A stretch of 64,000 nt of DNA, from the NCBI RefSeq assembly GCF_003626695.1, contig NZ_RBAH01000013.1, forward strand, positions 1 to 64,000, read 5' to 3'. The DNA comes from Paenibacillus ginsengarvi (GTDB lineage Bacteria > Bacillota > Bacilli > Paenibacillales > NBRC-103111). The notes beneath the pieces were generated by a model. It ran no database searches and was not told the DNA's origin. It saw only the letters and a list, made by a program, of their open reading frames with translations. Below are positions 18,123 through 27,148 of this stretch, piece after piece. Position numbers and translations under genes: made by a program. Position 1 is the stretch's first letter; each line of letters opens with the position of its first letter.

Positions 18123-19816
18123 ACACATTCGGTAAAATCATTTTGCTCGTCGTCTCGCTGCTCATCCCGATCATTTTGCTATATGGATATTCGAATCAAG
18201 TAAGCGTAAACGTTGTTCGCGACACGATTGAGGACGGCAACCGGAACAGGCTCTCCTTCTTCATGAGCCAAATGGAAATGATGATCGACCAGTTGACGAA
18301 ATATTCGGTTACGGCCAGCCGCGATTACAGCATCCGGGAATATTTGAACGGCCAAAATACGGATTCCCGGCTCATTCAGCTTCAGCGGCAAAGCCGGATC
18401 GTAGAGATGCTGAATATGCAGATCGCGACGAGCGCCTGGAACAACCAAATTATTTTGCATTTACCCGATTCCAAGGAAGTGCTGTCGACCGATTATTCGG
18501 TACAATACGACGAGAACTACATCCGCAGCCCGGAATGGAGAAAATGGACGCACCGAAGCGCGGTTACGTTCGGCATCACCCAAACGTTCTTCTCCCGGAT
18601 CAAGGAAAGCGACATCCCGAATCTGCTAGTCGAGGTCCGGTTTACCGACGATAATTTGCGCAATATGCTGAATTTGCTGAAGCAGGGAGGGGAGCATGAG
18701 CCGTTCCTGTACCAGGCCGGGGCGGAGCCGATTATTAGCTATACGGCGGACCGGGCGCTCGTAAGCCGGACCGTGGAACGGTTAAACCGGGCGGAGCTTC
18801 TGCCCGGCGGAAGCTTGACGATCGATCTGGACGACGGCAAATATATCGTCAACTACATCCGCTCCGAAAGCCTAGGCTGGTTCCTCGTCGATATCGTCCC
18901 CTTGCAAAGCATCTTCGCCCCTATCGTCACGAGCCGGAATTTGTTCTACGCTTCGATCTGCCTGCTGATGGCTCTCAGCATATTGGTTACCCTGCTTCTG
19001 TATCGAAACGTGCAGCGGCCGATCCAGATGCTCATACGAGGCGTGCAGCGCATCAAGGATGGAAAATATTCTTCACGGCTGAAGAAACAGACGAATAACG
19101 AGTTCGATTTCCTGTTTCACAGCTTCAACGAGATGGCGGAGCAAATCGGGGATTTGATCGAGAAAGTGTACAAGGAAACGCTCCGTTCCAAGGAGGCGAC
19201 GCTCAAGCAGCTCCAGTCGCAAATCAATCCGCACTTTTTGTATAACTGCTTATTTTATATTAAAAATATGGCCAATCTCGGCGATAAGGAAGCGGTCGTT
19301 GCGATGGCACTGAATCTGGGGGAATATTACCGGTATTCGACACGGCTGGAGAAGCCGACCGCGACGCTCGCCGAGGAAACCAAGCTGATCGAGAACTATT
19401 TAAATATCCAGACGATGCGTATGCAGCGGTTTCATTACGAGATCGATATAGCGGACAGTATGCTCTCGCTCGAAATTCCGCGTCTGCTCGTGCAGCCTCT
19501 CGTAGAAAACGCGGTTATCCACGGTGTGGAAGACAGTGTTCAATTCGGGTTCATTCGCATTGCGAGCGAACAGGGCGACGGGCTGAACCGGATTATCGTG
19601 GAGGATAACGGTCCGGGTATGGACAAGGCCAAGATGGTGGAACTGCAAAGAAAAGTAGCGTTGCCGAAAGACGAGAACGCAAGCTTCGGCTTGTGGAATA
19701 CCCACCAGCGCCTCGTCCATATGTACGGCGGAAGATCGGGTCTTTACTTCTCGCAGCCCGGACCGAACGGTTTTCGCGTGGAGATGGTATGGGAGTACCG
19801 GAAGGAAGCGACCTGA
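18119..19816 (+). CDS. LytS/YesM-type sensor histidine kinase
   Basis: This 565-residue protein has membrane helices at about 5-24 and 278-300 bounding an external sensor domain. A HAMP domain (IQMLIRGVQRIKDGKYSSRL), the His_kinase domain with His372 in SQINPHFLYNCL, and an HATPase domain with VQPLVENAVIHG and VEDNGPGMD complete it. It should phosphorylate the AraC-type regulator encoded next. ATGA overlap with the binding-protein gene implies coupled translation and a sensing complex. The ligand is unknown but probably the sugar acid handled by the following operon. Confidence 0.93.
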   Translation: MNTFGKIILLVVSLLIPIILLYGYSNQVSVNVVRDTIEDGNRNRLSFFMSQMEMMIDQLTKYSVTASRDYSIREYLNGQNTDSRLIQLQRQSRIVEMLNMQIATSAWNNQIILHLPDSKEVLSTDYSVQYDENYIRSPEWRKWTHRSAVTFGITQTFFSRIKESDIPNLLVEVRFTDDNLRNMLNLLKQGGEHEPFLYQAGAEPIISYTADRALVSRTVERLNRAELLPGGSLTIDLDDGKYIVNYIRSESLGWFLVDIVPLQSIFAPIVTSRNLFYASICLLMALSILVTLLLYRNVQRPIQMLIRGVQRIKDGKYSSRLKKQTNNEFDFLFHSFNEMAEQIGDLIEKVYKETLRSKEATLKQLQSQINPHFLYNCLFYIKNMANLGDKEAVVAMALNLGEYYRYSTRLEKPTATLAEETKLIENYLNIQTMRMQRFHYEIDIADSMLSLEIPRLLVQPLVENAVIHGVEDSVQFGFIRIASEQGDGLNRIIVEDNGPGMDKAKMVELQRKVALPKDENASFGLWNTHQRLVHMYGGRSGLYFSQPGPNGFRVEMVWEYRKEAT

Positions 19817-19844
19817 ACGGTACATGAAGATGGGAGGGTTTCGG

Positions 19845-21494
19845 ATGTTTCAGTTGCTAATCGTCGACGATGAAGCCAGTGTAGTAGACAGCCTTGCCGA
19901 TACGATTCCGTGGCACGAGATCGGAATCTCGACCGTGTTTAAAGCCTATTCCGGCAATGAAGCGCTGGAGCTGCTCAAGACGAATACGATCGATATTATG
20001 ATGACAGACATCCGCATGCCGGGTTTGAACGGGCTGGAGCTGCTTGCGCTCGTTCGTCGGGAGTGGAAAAGAGTCAAATGCATTTTGCTGTCGGGTCACG
20101 CGGAGTTTGCTTATGCGCAGCAGGCGATTCAGTACGAAGCCCACGAATATTTGCTGAAGCCGATCGGGGATGACGAAGTGCTCGCCAAAGTCGGAAATCT
20201 CGTTCAAGCGCTCAAACAGGAACGGGATGAGAACCGGCACTATGAAAGAGTCGTGAAGGCGTTTCAGGAGCATTTGCCGAAGCTTCAGGGAGATTTGCTG
20301 GGCGATCTGCTGCAGGGTATGAAGATTTCCCCGGAACGGCTGCGGCAGAAGCTGGAGTCGCTCAAAATCTTGATTCCGGCCGGGGAGCGTTTCGCCCTTA
20401 TGCTGTTTCGGCTCGAGGACCGGTTCGCCGAGCTCGATTTCTACAGCTTGTCGCTTATGGAGTATGCGGTCGTCAATATGGCGGAGGAGTTGTTCGAAGA
20501 CGAGTTCCGGTTATGGAGCTGCAAAGATCTGCACGGTTATTTGGTATTCCTCGTCACGCTCTCCGAAGAGCATCGAGAACGGCAGGAGTTTCAAGCGGAA
20601 CCGGCTGAGAACCGGCTGCAATCGATGGCTTCCCAGCTGCAGCTCAGTGTCGATCGTTTTCTAAAAGGGAGCGTATCCGTTCTGATCAGCAGATGGGGAT
20701 CGTTCCCGGTCGACATCAAGCCCTTATACGATGAAATTCTGTTAACCATGCGCAAGCAGGTAGGGAATCAGAGCGGCCTGCTTATCTATGCCTCGGAAGA
20801 GCTGGAACAGCTTCCCGTACATGCTCTGCAGCGTCTTTACGAGCCGCCGATGCTCGTCCACCTTCTCGAATCCGGTGACTGGGAACGGACTCACGATAAG
20901 CTGACCGGCATCTGGAGCGAGCTGAGCCAGAAGTGGGCCGACTCCCAGGAGCATCTGATGGAAGCTTTCTTCTCCATCTATGCCTCGTTCAGCTCGTTCG
21001 CGCACAAGAACGGACGCCAGCTGACCGATATGATCGGACCGCACCTCTCCGATGTTACCGGCCTTACGCAGAGCCGTTCCCTGGAAGCTTTGCACCAGTG
21101 GATGTTCCAGTCGCTCGAGCTGCTGCAGATGTGCATGGAGAATGAGACGAGAAACGACCGGGAGAATACGGTCCGGCGCATCAAGCAGTTCGTGCAGAAG
21201 CATCTGGTGGAAGATGTGTCTTTGCAGGCTATCGCCGACTACATGTACATGCATCCCGTCCATGTTTCGCGCATCTTCAAGCTGGAGACGGGGGATAATC
21301 TGAGCGATTTCGTGCTTCGCCTCAAAATGGAGCAGGCCGCCGCCCTGCTCGCCGATCCGTCGCTGAAAAACTATGAAGTCGCCCTGCAGCTCGGCTATCA
21401 AAATCCGAATTATTTTATCAAGGTGTTTAAAAAGTACTATTCGCTCACACCCCAGGAGTTTCGCCAAAAGCTGGAGGCGGCGGAGGAAAAGTAG
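19845..21494 (+). CDS. YesN-type response regulator (receiver plus AraC domain)
   Basis: This 549-residue protein has an N-terminal receiver domain with Asp55 in IMMTDIRMPG and LLKPIGDDE. A long middle region follows, and then an AraC-type double helix-turn-helix (about 440-545) with VSLQAIADYMYMHPVHVSRIFK and LQLGYQNPNYFIKVFKKYY. It likely activates the ABC importer operon that starts at 21717. The ATG at 19845 follows GGGAGGG; an in-frame ATG at 19824 lies inside the upstream spacer. It sits 28 bases after the kinase gene. Confidence 0.93.
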   Translation: MFQLLIVDDEASVVDSLADTIPWHEIGISTVFKAYSGNEALELLKTNTIDIMMTDIRMPGLNGLELLALVRREWKRVKCILLSGHAEFAYAQQAIQYEAHEYLLKPIGDDEVLAKVGNLVQALKQERDENRHYERVVKAFQEHLPKLQGDLLGDLLQGMKISPERLRQKLESLKILIPAGERFALMLFRLEDRFAELDFYSLSLMEYAVVNMAEELFEDEFRLWSCKDLHGYLVFLVTLSEEHRERQEFQAEPAENRLQSMASQLQLSVDRFLKGSVSVLISRWGSFPVDIKPLYDEILLTMRKQVGNQSGLLIYASEELEQLPVHALQRLYEPPMLVHLLESGDWERTHDKLTGIWSELSQKWADSQEHLMEAFFSIYASFSSFAHKNGRQLTDMIGPHLSDVTGLTQSRSLEALHQWMFQSLELLQMCMENETRNDRENTVRRIKQFVQKHLVEDVSLQAIADYMYMHPVHVSRIFKLETGDNLSDFVLRLKMEQAAALLADPSLKNYEVALQLGYQNPNYFIKVFKKYYSLTPQEFRQKLEAAEEK

Positions 21495-21503
21495 CTTGAT
21501 CGA

Positions 21504-21535
21504 AACCGTCCGGGGAATATCCCTGGACGGTTTTT
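21504..21535 (+). terminator. Terminator after the regulator gene
   Basis: AACCGTCC and GGACGGTT arms followed by TTT. It separates the sensor genes from the transport operon, which therefore needs its own promoter. Confidence 0.85.
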
Positions 21536-21716
21536 GCGCTCCATATATCAGTCGCAGCCCGAATCCGATCTCGTTAATTTTGTGCCATCCAGGTTAAATA
21601 GTTGTCATTTTAACGGCAGGGGAAACGCTTTACTATAAATTCATGAGGCGACGATGTCTAGAACCGATAGGGATCGGAGGCCTGAAACGACCAACAAATA
21701 TGGGAGGTCATCAAGC

Positions 21717-23039
21717 ATGAATCACTGGATCAAAAAAGCGGGCGCAGCCACTTTGCTTGCGGCGCTGGTTACAGGCTGCAGTACGGGAGGCAAAACGACG
21801 GCGGGCGAGACGACGACGGACGGCAAAACAAAACCGACACTGACGTTCTGGATGAAAAAGCAGTTATTCGAAGATCAAAACAAGCTTATTCAAGAGCGGG
21901 CCAAGCAATTCGGCATCGACAACAACGTGAACGTCAATATCGAGCTGATCGCCTATGAAGATTTTTATCCGAAATGGTCTGCGGCGATCGAATCGAAAAC
22001 CGTCCCGGACGTATCCTTCTTCGGTTATCAGGAGATCGGCCAGTTTTATGGCAAAGACGTGCTTGAGGATTTGACCGATGTGGTCAAAAAGATTGAAAGC
22101 AAAAACGGCGACATGCAGGCAAGTATGAAAAAGGCGATTACGTTCCAAGGGAAACAATACGCGATTCCGTTCTGGACGGAGTCCCAAGTGCTGTACTACC
22201 GGAAAGATTTGCTGAAAAACGCCGGCTTCGACGCTCCTCCGAAAACGTGGGAAGAGTTCAGAAAGATGGCCAAGGCGCTGACGGACCCGAGTAAAGGCGT
22301 ATATGGCGCGGGTATGGGTTACGGCAAAGGCAACTCGGACGCCGAATTCCTGACTCGCGGCATCATCTGGTCGTACGGCGGCTCGGTCGATACGAAGGAC
22401 GGCAAGACGGTTATCGCCAATACGCCGGAAACGGTCGAAGCGACGAAGTTTATCCGCGACATCTTCCTGACCGACAAAAGCACACCGCCAAGCGCGCTGG
22501 GCTGGGATGACAGCGGGAACAACAAAGCTTACTTGAGCGGTCAAGCGGCGATGATTTTCAACGTCGGCAGCACGCTCAGCACGATCAAGAAGGACAATCC
22601 GGATCTGTACGAGAAAACCGGCATCGCTCCTTACCCGGCCGGACCGAAAGGCACGTTCATCCCTGGCATCAGCAACAACCTCGGCATTTTCAAAGATTCG
22701 AAAAACAAAGATTTGGCCAAGCAATTCATCGAATACATGCTCGCAACCGACTGGTACAAAACATGGATCGAGAAGGGCGCGCCGCTCACCGGTCCGGTTT
22801 ATACGAAGCTTACGAGCGAGCCGGTATGGCAGGATGAGAAGAACAAAGCGTTCGTCGATTCGGTCAAAGGCTTCTATTTCCTCGGCTACCCTGGCGAATA
22901 CAACCCGAAGGCTGGCGAAGTGTTCAATCTGCGCATCGTGAACGATACCTTCCAGAAGCTGCTGCTCGAGACGAGCTACACGCCGGAGACGGCGATCAAA
23001 GATTTGCAGACGAAGATCGAAGATATTTACAAAAAGTAA
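21717..23039 (+). CDS. ABC-transporter solute-binding lipoprotein
   Basis: This 440-residue protein has a signal peptide ending in LVTGC (Cys21). The mature part is a sugar-group extracellular binding protein (LTFWMKKQLFEDQNKL, IPFWTESQVLYYRKDLL, GLGMGYGKG-like loop, AMIFNVGSTL, NNLGIFKDSKNKDLAKQFIEY). It lies directly before two matching permease genes and should deliver the substrate to them. GGGAGG lies before the ATG at 21717; the longer upstream frame lacks a signal peptide start. High expression relative to the permeases is suggested by the hairpin that follows. Confidence 0.93.
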   Translation: MNHWIKKAGAATLLAALVTGCSTGGKTTAGETTTDGKTKPTLTFWMKKQLFEDQNKLIQERAKQFGIDNNVNVNIELIAYEDFYPKWSAAIESKTVPDVSFFGYQEIGQFYGKDVLEDLTDVVKKIESKNGDMQASMKKAITFQGKQYAIPFWTESQVLYYRKDLLKNAGFDAPPKTWEEFRKMAKALTDPSKGVYGAGMGYGKGNSDAEFLTRGIIWSYGGSVDTKDGKTVIANTPETVEATKFIRDIFLTDKSTPPSALGWDDSGNNKAYLSGQAAMIFNVGSTLSTIKKDNPDLYEKTGIAPYPAGPKGTFIPGISNNLGIFKDSKNKDLAKQFIEYMLATDWYKTWIEKGAPLTGPVYTKLTSEPVWQDEKNKAFVDSVKGFYFLGYPGEYNPKAGEVFNLRIVNDTFQKLLLETSYTPETAIKDLQTKIEDIYKK

Positions 23040-23054
23040 TCATTAAAATGATGG

Positions 23055-23090
23055 CTGCGGATAACCGGTATCGTATAGGTTATTCCGCAG
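23055..23090 (+). other. Intercistronic hairpin between binding protein and permease
   Basis: CTGCGGATAACC pairs with GGTTATTCCGCAG, giving 12 base pairs with one bulge and a loop of about ten bases. No T-run follows, so it is more likely an RNA-stabilising or partial read-through element than a full terminator. Confidence 0.7.
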
Positions 23091-23115
23091 TCTGATAGTT
23101 AGGCGGGATGAAAAC

Positions 23116-23988
23116 TTGAGAACGAACTCGGACAACAAGCTTGCCTACGTGCTGATGAGTCCCGTATTGATCTATCTGCTTGCCGTCATGGTCGTGCCTT
23201 TCGGATGGGCGCTTTACCTAAGCTTCACGAACAAGGTTGTCGGGGTGCCGGCGAAGTTTATCGGCTTAGGCAACTATATCGAGCTGATCAAAGATTCGCT
23301 GTTCTGGAAGGCGGTCTGGAACACGGTTGTATTCACGCTCGTGGCGGTTATCGGCAAAACGGTGTTCGGGATGATCATGGCGCTTGTCCTGAATGAGAAA
23401 ATCGTATTCCGGAACGTATTCCGGGTACTGCTGTTCCTGCCGTGGACGATTCCTACAATCGTATCCGTCTTTACTTGGCAATGGATTTATTCCGATGTGG
23501 GCGGCGTGCTCAACTTCCTGCTGCTGAAAGCCCATCTGATCTCAGGGCCGGTCGGCTGGCTGGCCAGTCCAGATCTTGCGATGTTTTCGGTTATTTTGGT
23601 CAATATATGGCGCGGGATTCCGTTTATGGGAATCGCCATTCTAGCCGGCATGCAGACGCTGTCCAAAGAAATGTACGAAGCGGCGATGCTGGACGGAGCC
23701 GGGGCGTTCAAACGGTTTATTTACATGACGCTGCCGTCGGTCAAGGAAGTAACGGTGCTCGCGGCCGTCATGACCACGATCTGGACGCTGAACGATTTCG
23801 AGATCATTTGGCTGCTGACGCGCGGCGGTCCTTCCAACGGTACGCAAGTGCTGTCTACGCTCAGCTACACGATCGGGTTCCTGAATATGAGTCTCGGTAA
23901 AGCGATCGCGATTGCGATTCTGACGATGCCGCCTTTGATCATGCTGATCAACTTCGTCACGAAGCGTTCGCTATCTTCGAATGAGTAG
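23116..23988 (+). CDS. ABC-transporter permease, MalF/UgpA type
   Basis: This 290-residue membrane protein has six predicted helices and the BPD_transp_1 coupling loop EAAMLDGAGAFKRFIYMTLPSV (EAA motif near 196-217). It forms half of the channel for the operon's substrate. The start is TTG, preceded by AGGCGGG. The ATG eight bases upstream runs into a stop at once. No ATPase gene is present in the operon, so a shared MsmX-like ATPase elsewhere in the genome is probably used, as in many Firmicutes sugar importers. Confidence 0.94.
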   Translation: MRTNSDNKLAYVLMSPVLIYLLAVMVVPFGWALYLSFTNKVVGVPAKFIGLGNYIELIKDSLFWKAVWNTVVFTLVAVIGKTVFGMIMALVLNEKIVFRNVFRVLLFLPWTIPTIVSVFTWQWIYSDVGGVLNFLLLKAHLISGPVGWLASPDLAMFSVILVNIWRGIPFMGIAILAGMQTLSKEMYEAAMLDGAGAFKRFIYMTLPSVKEVTVLAAVMTTIWTLNDFEIIWLLTRGGPSNGTQVLSTLSYTIGFLNMSLGKAIAIAILTMPPLIMLINFVTKRSLSSNE

Positions 23989-23999
23989 GTGAGTAGAGT

Positions 24000-24830
24000 A
24001 TGGAACATAAATCGATCGCGAACCGGATAGTCGTCTACGCCACATTGGCCGTTTTGCTCCTTTTCGCCTTGTTTCCGCTGTACTGGATGTTCAATACGTC
24101 GTTCAAATCGAATGCCGAAATTTATAACATGACGCCTTCGTTTTGGCCGAAGCAGTTTACTTGGTCCGCTTATGTCAAGCTCGTGACCGAGAAAGATTTC
24201 CTAATTAACGTGAAGAACAGTTTGGTTGTTTCCGTTATTGTCGCATTTGCTTCCATTGCAGTCAGCATGCTGGCGGCATACGCCATCGCGAAGCTTCGTT
24301 TTCGCGGGAGAAGCGTCATTTCCAGAAGCATTTTATACGCTTACTTGATGCCGCGGGCCGTATTGTTCATTCCGCTGTATATGCTCGTTTCCTTGATCGG
24401 CCTGAACAACTCGATTTACGGTCTGATGCTGATTTATCCGACGATTACGATTCCTTATGCGACTTGGATGCTGATCTCGTATTTCAAATCGATCCCCGTC
24501 GAGATCGAAGAGGCGGCCATGATCGACGGCTGCAGCCGGGCGCGCACGATGTGGAGCATCATTTTCCCGCTCGCCGCTCCCGGTGTTGCCGCAACCTTCA
24601 TCTTTGCCTTTACTTTATGCTGGAGCGAATACTTATACGCACTGGTCGTAGTGACCAAAGGGTCTGACAAAACGTTAACGCTGGGATTGTCGGATATGAT
24701 CGTAGGAGACGTATTCGCCTGGGGGCCGCTGATGGGCGGTTCTATCCTCGCTTCCATTCCCGTAGTCATCATGTACCTGTTCACTTCCAAATATATGGTT
24801 AGCGGCATGACCGTAGGAGGAGTCAAATAA
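24000..24830 (+). CDS. ABC-transporter permease, MalG type
   Basis: This 276-residue membrane protein has six helices and the EAA loop IEEAAMIDGCSRARTMWSII. It pairs with the upstream MalF-type permease, 11 bases away. N-terminal FALFPLYWMFNTSFKSNAEI is typical of the family. The stop overlaps the next gene start (TAATG), so the dehydrogenase is translated with the transporter. This ties uptake and breakdown into one pathway. Confidence 0.94.
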   Translation: MEHKSIANRIVVYATLAVLLLFALFPLYWMFNTSFKSNAEIYNMTPSFWPKQFTWSAYVKLVTEKDFLINVKNSLVVSVIVAFASIAVSMLAAYAIAKLRFRGRSVISRSILYAYLMPRAVLFIPLYMLVSLIGLNNSIYGLMLIYPTITIPYATWMLISYFKSIPVEIEEAAMIDGCSRARTMWSIIFPLAAPGVAATFIFAFTLCWSEYLYALVVVTKGSDKTLTLGLSDMIVGDVFAWGPLMGGSILASIPVVIMYLFTSKYMVSGMTVGGVK

Positions 24831-25789
24831 TGAGCGGTTTGAAAAAAGTGCTCGTCACGGCAACGAATTATTCGGCGTTGTGCGCGGAAGCGAAACGTTT
24901 GCTCGAAGAGGGCGGCTGCGAAATGATCGAAAACAAAGTGGGCAGGCCGCATACGTTCGAGGAGCTGGTTCCCCTCGTTGCGGATATCGACGGCGTAATC
25001 GCCGGAGTGGACACTTGGGACGAGCCGGTGTTCAAGCTGGCTCCGAAACTGAAAGCGATCGCCCGATTCGGCGTCGGCGTGGACAATATAGATTTGGCCA
25101 AAGCGAAGGAATACGGCGTGAAGGTCACGAACGTCCCCGGAGGAAACGCGAACGCGGTGGCGGAGCTGACCGTAGGGCTTCTGTTGTCGCTTATCCGCAA
25201 TATCCCATCGCTGCATCAATCGGCCAGACTAGGTTACTGGGACCGGCAAGTGGGAGAGGAGCTGGCCGGAAAGACGGTCGGATTGCTCGGCTTCGGCAAC
25301 ATCGCCCAAATGGTCGCCAAAAAGCTGCGCGGCTTCGATGTCTCGGTCATCGCCTACGATAAATATCCGAACACGGCCAAGGCCGAGGAGCTCGGTGTCG
25401 AGCTCGTAACCTCCGACGACGTATTGTCTCGCGGAGATATCGTCAGCATGCACTTGCCGAGCCTAAAAGAAACGCGCCATATGATGAATGACGCCGCTTT
25501 CGCCATGATGAAACGGGGCGCTTATTTCCTAAATACTGCACGAGGCGCACTCGTTGACGAACAGGCTCTGTATCGCGCTTTGGAGTCGGGGACTATCGCG
25601 GGAGCGGCAATCGACGTGTACGAATCCGAGCCGGTATCGGCTGACAACCCTTTATTTAAGCTGGATAACATCATTACGACGCCGCATACGGCGGCCGAAA
25701 CGGCCGAAACGTATCGTAGAGTGGGGCTTGTAACGGCGCAGGCGCTGCTGGACGTTTTCGCGGGCAAGGAGCCGGCGAATCCGGTTTGA
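24830..25789 (+). CDS. D-isomer-specific 2-hydroxyacid dehydrogenase
   Basis: This 319-residue cytoplasmic enzyme has the phosphoglycerate dehydrogenase-like fold. The NAD-binding motif is GKTVGLLGFGNIA (about 145-157). Catalytic Arg lies in NTARGALVDE, Glu in the YESEPVSADNPLF region, and His in TTPHTAAET. FGVGVDNIDLAKAKEYGVKV is the usual substrate-domain signature. Family members interconvert 2-hydroxy acids and 2-oxo acids. In this operon it probably oxidises or reduces a sugar acid. There is no C-terminal ACT domain, so it is not a classical serine-pathway SerA. Confidence 0.92.
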   Translation: MSGLKKVLVTATNYSALCAEAKRLLEEGGCEMIENKVGRPHTFEELVPLVADIDGVIAGVDTWDEPVFKLAPKLKAIARFGVGVDNIDLAKAKEYGVKVTNVPGGNANAVAELTVGLLLSLIRNIPSLHQSARLGYWDRQVGEELAGKTVGLLGFGNIAQMVAKKLRGFDVSVIAYDKYPNTAKAEELGVELVTSDDVLSRGDIVSMHLPSLKETRHMMNDAAFAMMKRGAYFLNTARGALVDEQALYRALESGTIAGAAIDVYESEPVSADNPLFKLDNIITTPHTAAETAETYRRVGLVTAQALLDVFAGKEPANPV

Positions 25790-25818
25790 CAGCTTCTTGA
25801 TAGAGGAGGTGTCTCCGG

Positions 25819-27132
25819 ATGAAGGGCATGTATGTCAATCTGGGGCGCGTTAGCTATGCAAGCGAGGAAGACGTACGTCTTCCTTGTATGGTGCCGGTCG
25901 TCCAGCAGTTCGCATCCGGCGGGATCGATCCGGATCGGATTGAGCGGATTGTAGGCGACGAGTTCAATAAGGATTCGATTCGCGGCAAAATCCGCCCGGG
26001 CATGCGAATTGCTGTCGGTGTCGGAAGCAGAGGGATCGAGAATATCGCCCGCATCGTCAAGGCGGTAGTGGCCGAGCTGAGAAAGCTGGGCGCGGAGCCT
26101 TTCATCGTGCCGGCCATGGGCAGTCATGGAGGGGGAACGGCGGAAGGACAAGTAAGCGTGCTTGCCGGTTATGGGATTACCGAGCCCGGGGTAGGTGCGC
26201 CGATTGCGGCGTCAATGGACACTGTCCGTTTAGGAAACGTGCTTGGCGAGGTCGAAGTGCACTTTGACCGTTTTTCTTATGAGCAGGCCGACGGCATTAT
26301 CGCGGTGGCGCGTATCAAGCCGCATACGGATTTTAAAGCATCGATCGAAAGCGGGATTATGAAAATGCTCGGCATCGGCTTCGGCAAACAGAAGGGCGCC
26401 GCATATTTGCACCGGTTCGGCATGGACAGATTCGGCATGCTGTTGCCGGAGGTCGGCAAGCTGATTATAGAGCGAACGCCTTTCTTGTTCGGCGTAGCCG
26501 TCGTGGAGAATGCGTATCATCAGACGGCGCTCCTCGAAGCCGTCCCCCGGGAAATGCTTCCCGGGCGCGAGGAAGAGCTGCTAACGGAAGCGAAGCGGCT
26601 GATGCCCCGTTTCTTGCTGGACGAGATCGATGTGCTGGTCGTGGACGAGATCGGCAAAAATATAAGCGGCAGCGGGATGGACCCGAACGTGATCGGCCGT
26701 TCCGGCGCGAACAGATCGTTCGGCGACGGCCCTTCGATCAATAAAATCGTAGTGAGGGGGTTAACCCCGGAAACGAAAGGAAGCGCGGTCGGCATCGGGA
26801 TCGCCGATTTTACGACGAGCCAAGTTGTGGAGCAAATCGATTTCGCGACGATGTATACGAACGTTTTAACCGCTATGGATCTATCAGGAGGCAAGCTGCC
26901 GATTATTCTGAGCAGCGACCGGGAAGCTATCGCCGCTGCGGTGTACACGGCTGGGAAACGCGACCCGGGGCAAGTAAGGATCATACGAATCCGGAACACG
27001 TTGGCTATGCAGGACATATTGGTTTCGGAAAATATGGCGTGCGAGGCGGAGGCGCATCCAATGATGAGGCTTGACGGTTCTCCTCGGGAGTGGCGGTTTG
27101 ATGCGTCGGGCAATATCGCGGATCGATTGTAG
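25819..27132 (+). CDS. LarA-like nickel-pincer isomerase family protein
   Basis: This 437-residue protein matches the lactate-racemase (LarA/DUF2088) superfamily. The N-terminal half has a Rossmann-like region with GMRIAVGVGSRGIENIARIV and MGSHGGGTAEGQ, equivalent to the LarA MGTHR-type segment. A second part has RIKPHTDFKASIESGIMK and GFGKQKGA, with Lys and His residues that could hold the cofactor. LarA enzymes use nickel bound to a pyridinium dithiocarboxylate to epimerise 2-hydroxy acids. Next to a 2-hydroxyacid dehydrogenase, an aldonate or other sugar-acid epimerase is a fair guess. The exact substrate is unknown. AGGAGGTG precedes the ATG. Confidence 0.72.
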   Translation: MKGMYVNLGRVSYASEEDVRLPCMVPVVQQFASGGIDPDRIERIVGDEFNKDSIRGKIRPGMRIAVGVGSRGIENIARIVKAVVAELRKLGAEPFIVPAMGSHGGGTAEGQVSVLAGYGITEPGVGAPIAASMDTVRLGNVLGEVEVHFDRFSYEQADGIIAVARIKPHTDFKASIESGIMKMLGIGFGKQKGAAYLHRFGMDRFGMLLPEVGKLIIERTPFLFGVAVVENAYHQTALLEAVPREMLPGREEELLTEAKRLMPRFLLDEIDVLVVDEIGKNISGSGMDPNVIGRSGANRSFGDGPSINKIVVRGLTPETKGSAVGIGIADFTTSQVVEQIDFATMYTNVLTAMDLSGGKLPIILSSDREAIAAAVYTAGKRDPGQVRIIRIRNTLAMQDILVSENMACEAEAHPMMRLDGSPREWRFDASGNIADRL

Positions 27133-27148
27133 GAAAGGCGTGTGACGA

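Noticed and set aside
21621-21634. Possible cre (CcpA) site GGGGAAACGCTTTA before the importer operon
   Set aside because: It misses key outer consensus bases, so catabolite control cannot be claimed from it.
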